From NCBI GenBank assembly GCA_024206195.1, contig JAAGZO010000905.1, forward strand, positions 1-7,566: 7,566 bases of DNA. Reading direction: 5' to 3'. Shown here one piece after another: positions 6,032 to 7,566 of this stretch; position 1 is the stretch's first letter; each line of letters begins with the position of its first letter. Position numbers and translations under genes: made by a program. Source of the DNA: a bacterium. GTDB taxonomy: Archaea; Nanoarchaeota; Nanoarchaeia; Woesearchaeales; UBA10216. The notes under the pieces were generated by a model, which ran no database searches, was not told the origin of the DNA, and was given only the letters and a program-made list of their open reading frames with translations.

Positions 6032-6537
6032 TTTTTTATCTCCTGTTTATTTATCCCTGTGCTGTCATTAGCATCTGTTTCAGGGGTTACATGATTGACG
6101 GAACTGCTGGTATTGTCTGGTTTCTTCCTATGGGCAACAGCGTTTACTGCATCATGAGTGGTACACCAGATATTCTTATTAGGGATTACTGGCATTAGCT
6201 TCCATTTAAGCACCCAGACAAAGTCCCCTAGGGAAATATCTTCTATGGTTACTTTTGTCCCTGTCACCTGATTAACAAAGCCGGGGCCCACTTTTAAGAC
6301 TTCACAGATAGCTAAGTCTTGGTCGCTTTTTAGACTCTGCTGAGTGAGTATTCCACCGGGAGTCTTCTGCTCTGCTACGGGTTTAACCATTAGACCGTTG
6401 AGAATGGGAAAGGGATCAGCTTCTTCTATCTCCAAAGAGACGGCTTTTAACTCTTTCTCCTTTGCTTCTCTTTCTGCCCGGAGCTTCTGTTTGGCGCTCA
6501 TGTTTACGATGTTGTCTTCGAATGATTTTTCAGTCAT
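6028..6537 (-). CDS. GroES/Cpn10-like co-chaperonin with N- and C-terminal extensions
   Basis: 169 aa; the Cpn10-like core spans about residues 45-136. NGLMVKPV (47-54) is the first strand, and EQKTPGGILTQQS (56-68) corresponds to the mobile loop that contacts GroEL (GGI-x-L in bacterial GroES, here GGILT). CEVLKVGPGFV (78-88) matches the conserved VGPG turn, and the D-I-S-L-GDFVWV segment (100-109) matches the V-K-V-GD-x-V strand. DAVNAVAHRK (129-138) closes the core. GroES is about 95 aa. Here there is a charged, probably coiled N-terminal helix (13-40) and a Ser/Thr/Asn-rich, likely disordered tail (about 140-169). Phage co-chaperonins (T4 gp31 and relatives) replace host GroES so that GroEL can fold capsid proteins, and this is a plausible role here. 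AAGGAG with a 7-nt spacer precedes the ATG. No GroEL gene is in the window. Confidence 0.82.
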   Translation of the reverse strand: MTEKSFEDNIVNMSAKQKLRAEREAKEKELKAVSLEIEEADPFPILNGLMVKPVAEQKTPGGILTQQSLKSDQDLAICEVLKVGPGFVNQVTGTKVTIEDISLGDFVWVLKWKLMPVIPNKNIWCTTHDAVNAVAHRKKPDNTSSSVNHVTPETDANDSTGINKQEIKK

Positions 6538-6549
6538 CTTTTTTCTCCT
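6534..6549 (-). repeat. 16-bp direct repeat, copy A (co-chaperonin SD and start)
   Basis: AGGAGAAAAAAGATGA is identical to the copy at 6762-6777. It covers the SD, the spacer and the start codon of the co-chaperonin gene. Confidence 0.8.
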
Positions 6550-6765
6550 TTATAATAAGTCATCTATGGGTTTACTAAATGGTTCAAGATCGTTCCAATT
6601 ATCAGCTACAAATTTCCAGTTATCCTTAGATAGAACGTCCGGATGAGCCCTTATGATTCCGACTACCATTATTTCATTTTCGGATAAATTATGCACCACA
6701 TAATTCCTTCCATTGATAGCAATCACATTCCCAGCGCGTAGGCTTTTTATCTCTTCAGGACTCAT
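6550..6765 (-). CDS. 71-aa protein of unknown function
   Basis: The family is not recognised. It is a small soluble protein with a run of likely beta strands, AGNVIAINGRNYVVHNLSENEIMVVGII, that could form a small barrel, then an acidic helical end. An ATG at 6786 would add seven residues (EKRRKK-type), but that reading simply translates the SD of the inner start: GAGGAG at 6773-6778 lies exactly 7 nt before ATG 6765, so 6765 is chosen. It overlaps the preceding gene by 11 bases. Its TAA merges into the SD of the co-chaperonin gene. Confidence 0.72.
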   Translation of the reverse strand: MSPEEIKSLRAGNVIAINGRNYVVHNLSENEIMVVGIIRAHPDVLSKDNWKFVADNWNDLEPFSKPIDDLL

Positions 6766-6979
6766 CTTTTTTCTCCTCTTCTCCAAGATAAACTTCTGTG
6801 GCTTTTATGGCTAGGAACTGTGTTCTTCCATCATCTCCCCTCAGACCCTTCCAGATAAACAGGGGCGGCTGCTTAGGTAGAAACTTTCCATCTTCCCCCT
6901 TAACACCCGGGAAGACTGCTAAGGATTCCATAGACATATTACTCATGTCATTTAAGTCTGTTAATGTTGGTACGTTCAT
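6755..6979 (-). CDS. 74-aa protein of unknown function
   Basis: The family is not recognised. The protein starts MNVPTLTDLNDMSNMSMESL, followed by a Gly/Pro/Lys-rich centre (PGVKGEDGKFLPKQPP), a likely beta part (LFIWKGLRGDDGRTQFLAIKATEVYL) and a charged tail EEEKKDES. A longer reading from ATG 7033 has no SD and would run over the end of the gene before it. ATG 6979 has AGGAG with a 7-nt spacer (6987-6991), and its ATG overlaps a TGA in the preceding frame, so 6979 is chosen. Confidence 0.74.
   Translation of the reverse strand: MNVPTLTDLNDMSNMSMESLAVFPGVKGEDGKFLPKQPPLFIWKGLRGDDGRTQFLAIKATEVYLGEEEKKDES
6762..6777 (-). repeat. 16-bp direct repeat, copy B (71-aa gene SD and start)
   Basis: Identical 16-base copy at the SD and start of the 71-aa gene, 228 bases from copy A. 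The two copies bracket that gene exactly from start to start. Confidence 0.8.
6773..6778 (-). promoter_or_regulatory. Ribosome binding site that sets the start of the 71-aa gene
   Basis: GAGGAG with a 7-nt spacer AAAAAAG precedes ATG 6765. The same spacer and AGGAG are used by the co-chaperonin gene, which makes this start much more likely than ATG 6786. Confidence 0.75.
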
Positions 6980-7162
6980 GTTACGTCTCCTAATACGTTT
7001 GCTTGAAAAGTAACTGCTGGTGGTAGTACCCATTTGTCTGAGCCGGGGAGCGGTTGACCTATTGCGTGTGCCATTGAAAACCCATCATCATTCCAGTCTG
7101 GAATCGTGTTGCTAGTTTTTTGACCAAAGAGCCTGGGTGATGGTACGGAGGACTTCTCGCAT
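6976..7162 (-). CDS. Small gene with broken frame (61 aa if one A of an A6 run is skipped)
   Basis: From ATG 7162 the frame reads MREVLRTITQALWSKN and stops at TAG 7114-7112. A second frame, one base on, is open from 7200 to TGA 6978-6976, where it overlaps the next ATG as ATGA, but it has no usable start upstream. If one A of the run of six at 7116-7121 (minus-strand reading) is left out, the two join as MREVLRTITQALWSK then TSNTIPDWNDDGFSMAHAIG and so on to LGDVT, 61 aa. The joined length, the SD and the coupled stop all suit a real gene. The break may be a sequencing error, a real mutation, or slippage on the A run. The SD (AAGGAGG) is only about one base from the ATG and can pair with a downstream TCCTCC. 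Function is unknown. Confidence 0.5.
6987..6991 (-). promoter_or_regulatory. Ribosome binding site that sets the start of the 74-aa gene
   Basis: AGGAG with a 7-nt spacer precedes ATG 6979. The longer alternative at 7033 has no SD. Confidence 0.75.
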
Positions 7163-7168
7163 TCCTCC
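7147..7168 (-). promoter_or_regulatory. Inverted repeat that can hide the SD and start codon of the frame-broken gene
   Basis: On the transcript GGAGGA (7168-7163) and TCCTCC (7152-7147) are perfect complements around a 10-nt loop that holds the ATG. The 6-bp stem has four G-C pairs and would cover the whole SD. Translation could then depend on ribosomes arriving from the upstream gene, or on a factor that melts the stem. There is no U run after it, so it is not an intrinsic terminator. Confidence 0.45.
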
Positions 7169-7169
7169 T

Positions 7170-7355
7170 TTATACGAAAGGGCGTACTATTACCTCTACA
7201 TTATCCAGACTATCTATTTCCTTACAGGCCTTGATAGCTGCTGTCTTATCGTCAGCTGCAATTACTGCCTTGGGTTCCATGATAAGCTCTTCTAATTTCC
7301 CATCCTCAGCTTGTTTCTTGGTGGGTTTTCTGATTAAGGCTACTTGGTATAACAT
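7170..7355 (-). CDS. 61-aa small protein of unknown function
   Basis: The protein starts MLYQVALIRKPTKKQAEDGK, then EELIMEPKAVIAADDKTAAIKACKEI, and ends VEVIVRPFV. A strand, a charged loop, a strand, a helix and a final strand can be suggested, in line with a small alpha/beta protein. Short proteins of the form MLYxVALIxKPTKK...VxVRPF are, as far as I recall, common among uncharacterised phage genes; I cannot verify this here. AGGAGG at 7362-7367 with a 6-nt spacer is an excellent SD, and it overlaps the stop of the upstream gene. Likely well translated. Confidence 0.78.
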   Translation of the reverse strand: MLYQVALIRKPTKKQAEDGKLEELIMEPKAVIAADDKTAAIKACKEIDSLDNVEVIVRPFV

Positions 7356-7365
7356 TTTCTTCCTC

Positions 7366-7566
7366 CTAAGTGATTCGATTTAAAAAAAAGTATGGGTGCG
7401 TCCGCAAAACCATGGGCATTGTCGTTTTATCAAAGTGTTCAGAATTCCACATTTTCAAACTTACCGGGTGTAGGTCTTCTGTTCTTTCGGGGTTATCCCA
7501 GATAGTATCTAACCAGTCGGACCGGTATTCAGGGGCATGATCTAAAATCTTCAATTTAAACCGGAC
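7366..7566 (-). CDS. C-terminal end of an unknown protein (5' end outside window)
   Basis: The frame is open from the right edge to TAG 7368-7366, giving 66 residues including the four edge codons VRFK. The first start-like codon is a TTG at 7554 with no SD, so the gene most likely begins outside the window. The visible part is rich in aromatic and acidic residues (APEYRSDWLDTIWDNPERTE) and ends VLRTHPYFFLNRIT. I do not recognise it. Eleven bases separate its stop from the next start, and the stop sits in that gene's SD. Confidence 0.7.
   Translation of the reverse strand, partial: VRFKLKILDHAPEYRSDWLDTIWDNPERTEDLHPVSLKMWNSEHFDKTTMPMVLRTHPYFFLNRIT

Noticed and set aside
6980..7033. Longer start at 7033 for the 74-aa gene
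   Set aside because: No SD, and the extra residues would be read across another likely coding frame that ends with an ATGA overlap at 6979.
7112..7121. Canonical -1 frameshift at A-AAA-AAC before TAG
   Set aside because: The heptamer is correct, but the -1 frame gives only about 18 more codons and ends without coupling. The well-supported downstream frame needs +1 or -2.
7366..7554. Complete 62-aa gene starting at TTG 7554
   Set aside because: The frame stays open to the window edge and the TTG has no SD, so this is more likely the end of a longer gene.

Overview
The window is a gene-dense stretch with every supported gene on the minus strand, so transcription runs from high to low coordinates. 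Sixteen coding units, two of them cut by the window edges, fill it almost end to end. No intergenic gap exceeds 15 bases. No rRNA, tRNA, CRISPR array, insertion sequence, promoter or intrinsic terminator is visible. Many starts have a strong Shine-Dalgarno (SD) sequence, often 7 nt before the ATG, and seven junctions are the 4-base ATGA stop/start overlap. This points to a bacterial host and one long translationally coupled operon. Several very small unknown genes beside a stand-alone GroES-like co-chaperonin, followed by a glycan cassette, look most like a tailed bacteriophage or prophage. No capsid, tail or terminase gene is visible, so the phage assignment is inference and the host cannot be named.

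Upstream part (about 7566 down to 5705): the C-terminal end of an unknown protein; a 61-aa protein; a 61-aa gene that is broken in frame as written, at a run of six A; two small unknown proteins of 74 and 71 aa; a GroES/Cpn10-like protein with N- and C-terminal extensions; a hidden 42-aa gene; and a 60-aa helical protein.

Downstream part (5708 to the left edge): a carbohydrate cassette. In order of transcription it holds a GT-B-like glycosyltransferase, an RmlD-type NAD(P)-dependent sugar reductase, a DegT/DnrJ/EryC1 PLP aminotransferase, a SAM methyltransferase, a nucleotidyltransferase, a GT2 glycosyltransferase with a second C-terminal domain, an 85-aa Trp-rich unknown, and the C-terminal half of a CgeB-like GT-B glycosyltransferase running off the left edge. 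Together these could activate, reduce, aminate, methylate and transfer an unusual sugar, perhaps onto a virion protein or the host surface. No sugar 4,6-dehydratase is seen, so the keto-sugar substrate would come from the host or from genes outside the window.

Most notable points: (1) one CgeB-like GT-B enzyme appears split in two, its N-half fused to the GT2 and its C-half a separate gene, with the 85-aa ORF exactly between them; (2) a small gene at 6976-7162 whose frame closes only if one A is removed from an A6 run, and whose SD can pair with a TCCTCC just inside the gene; (3) an extended co-chaperonin with no GroEL nearby; (4) a 16-bp direct repeat at two start sites that brackets a small gene.
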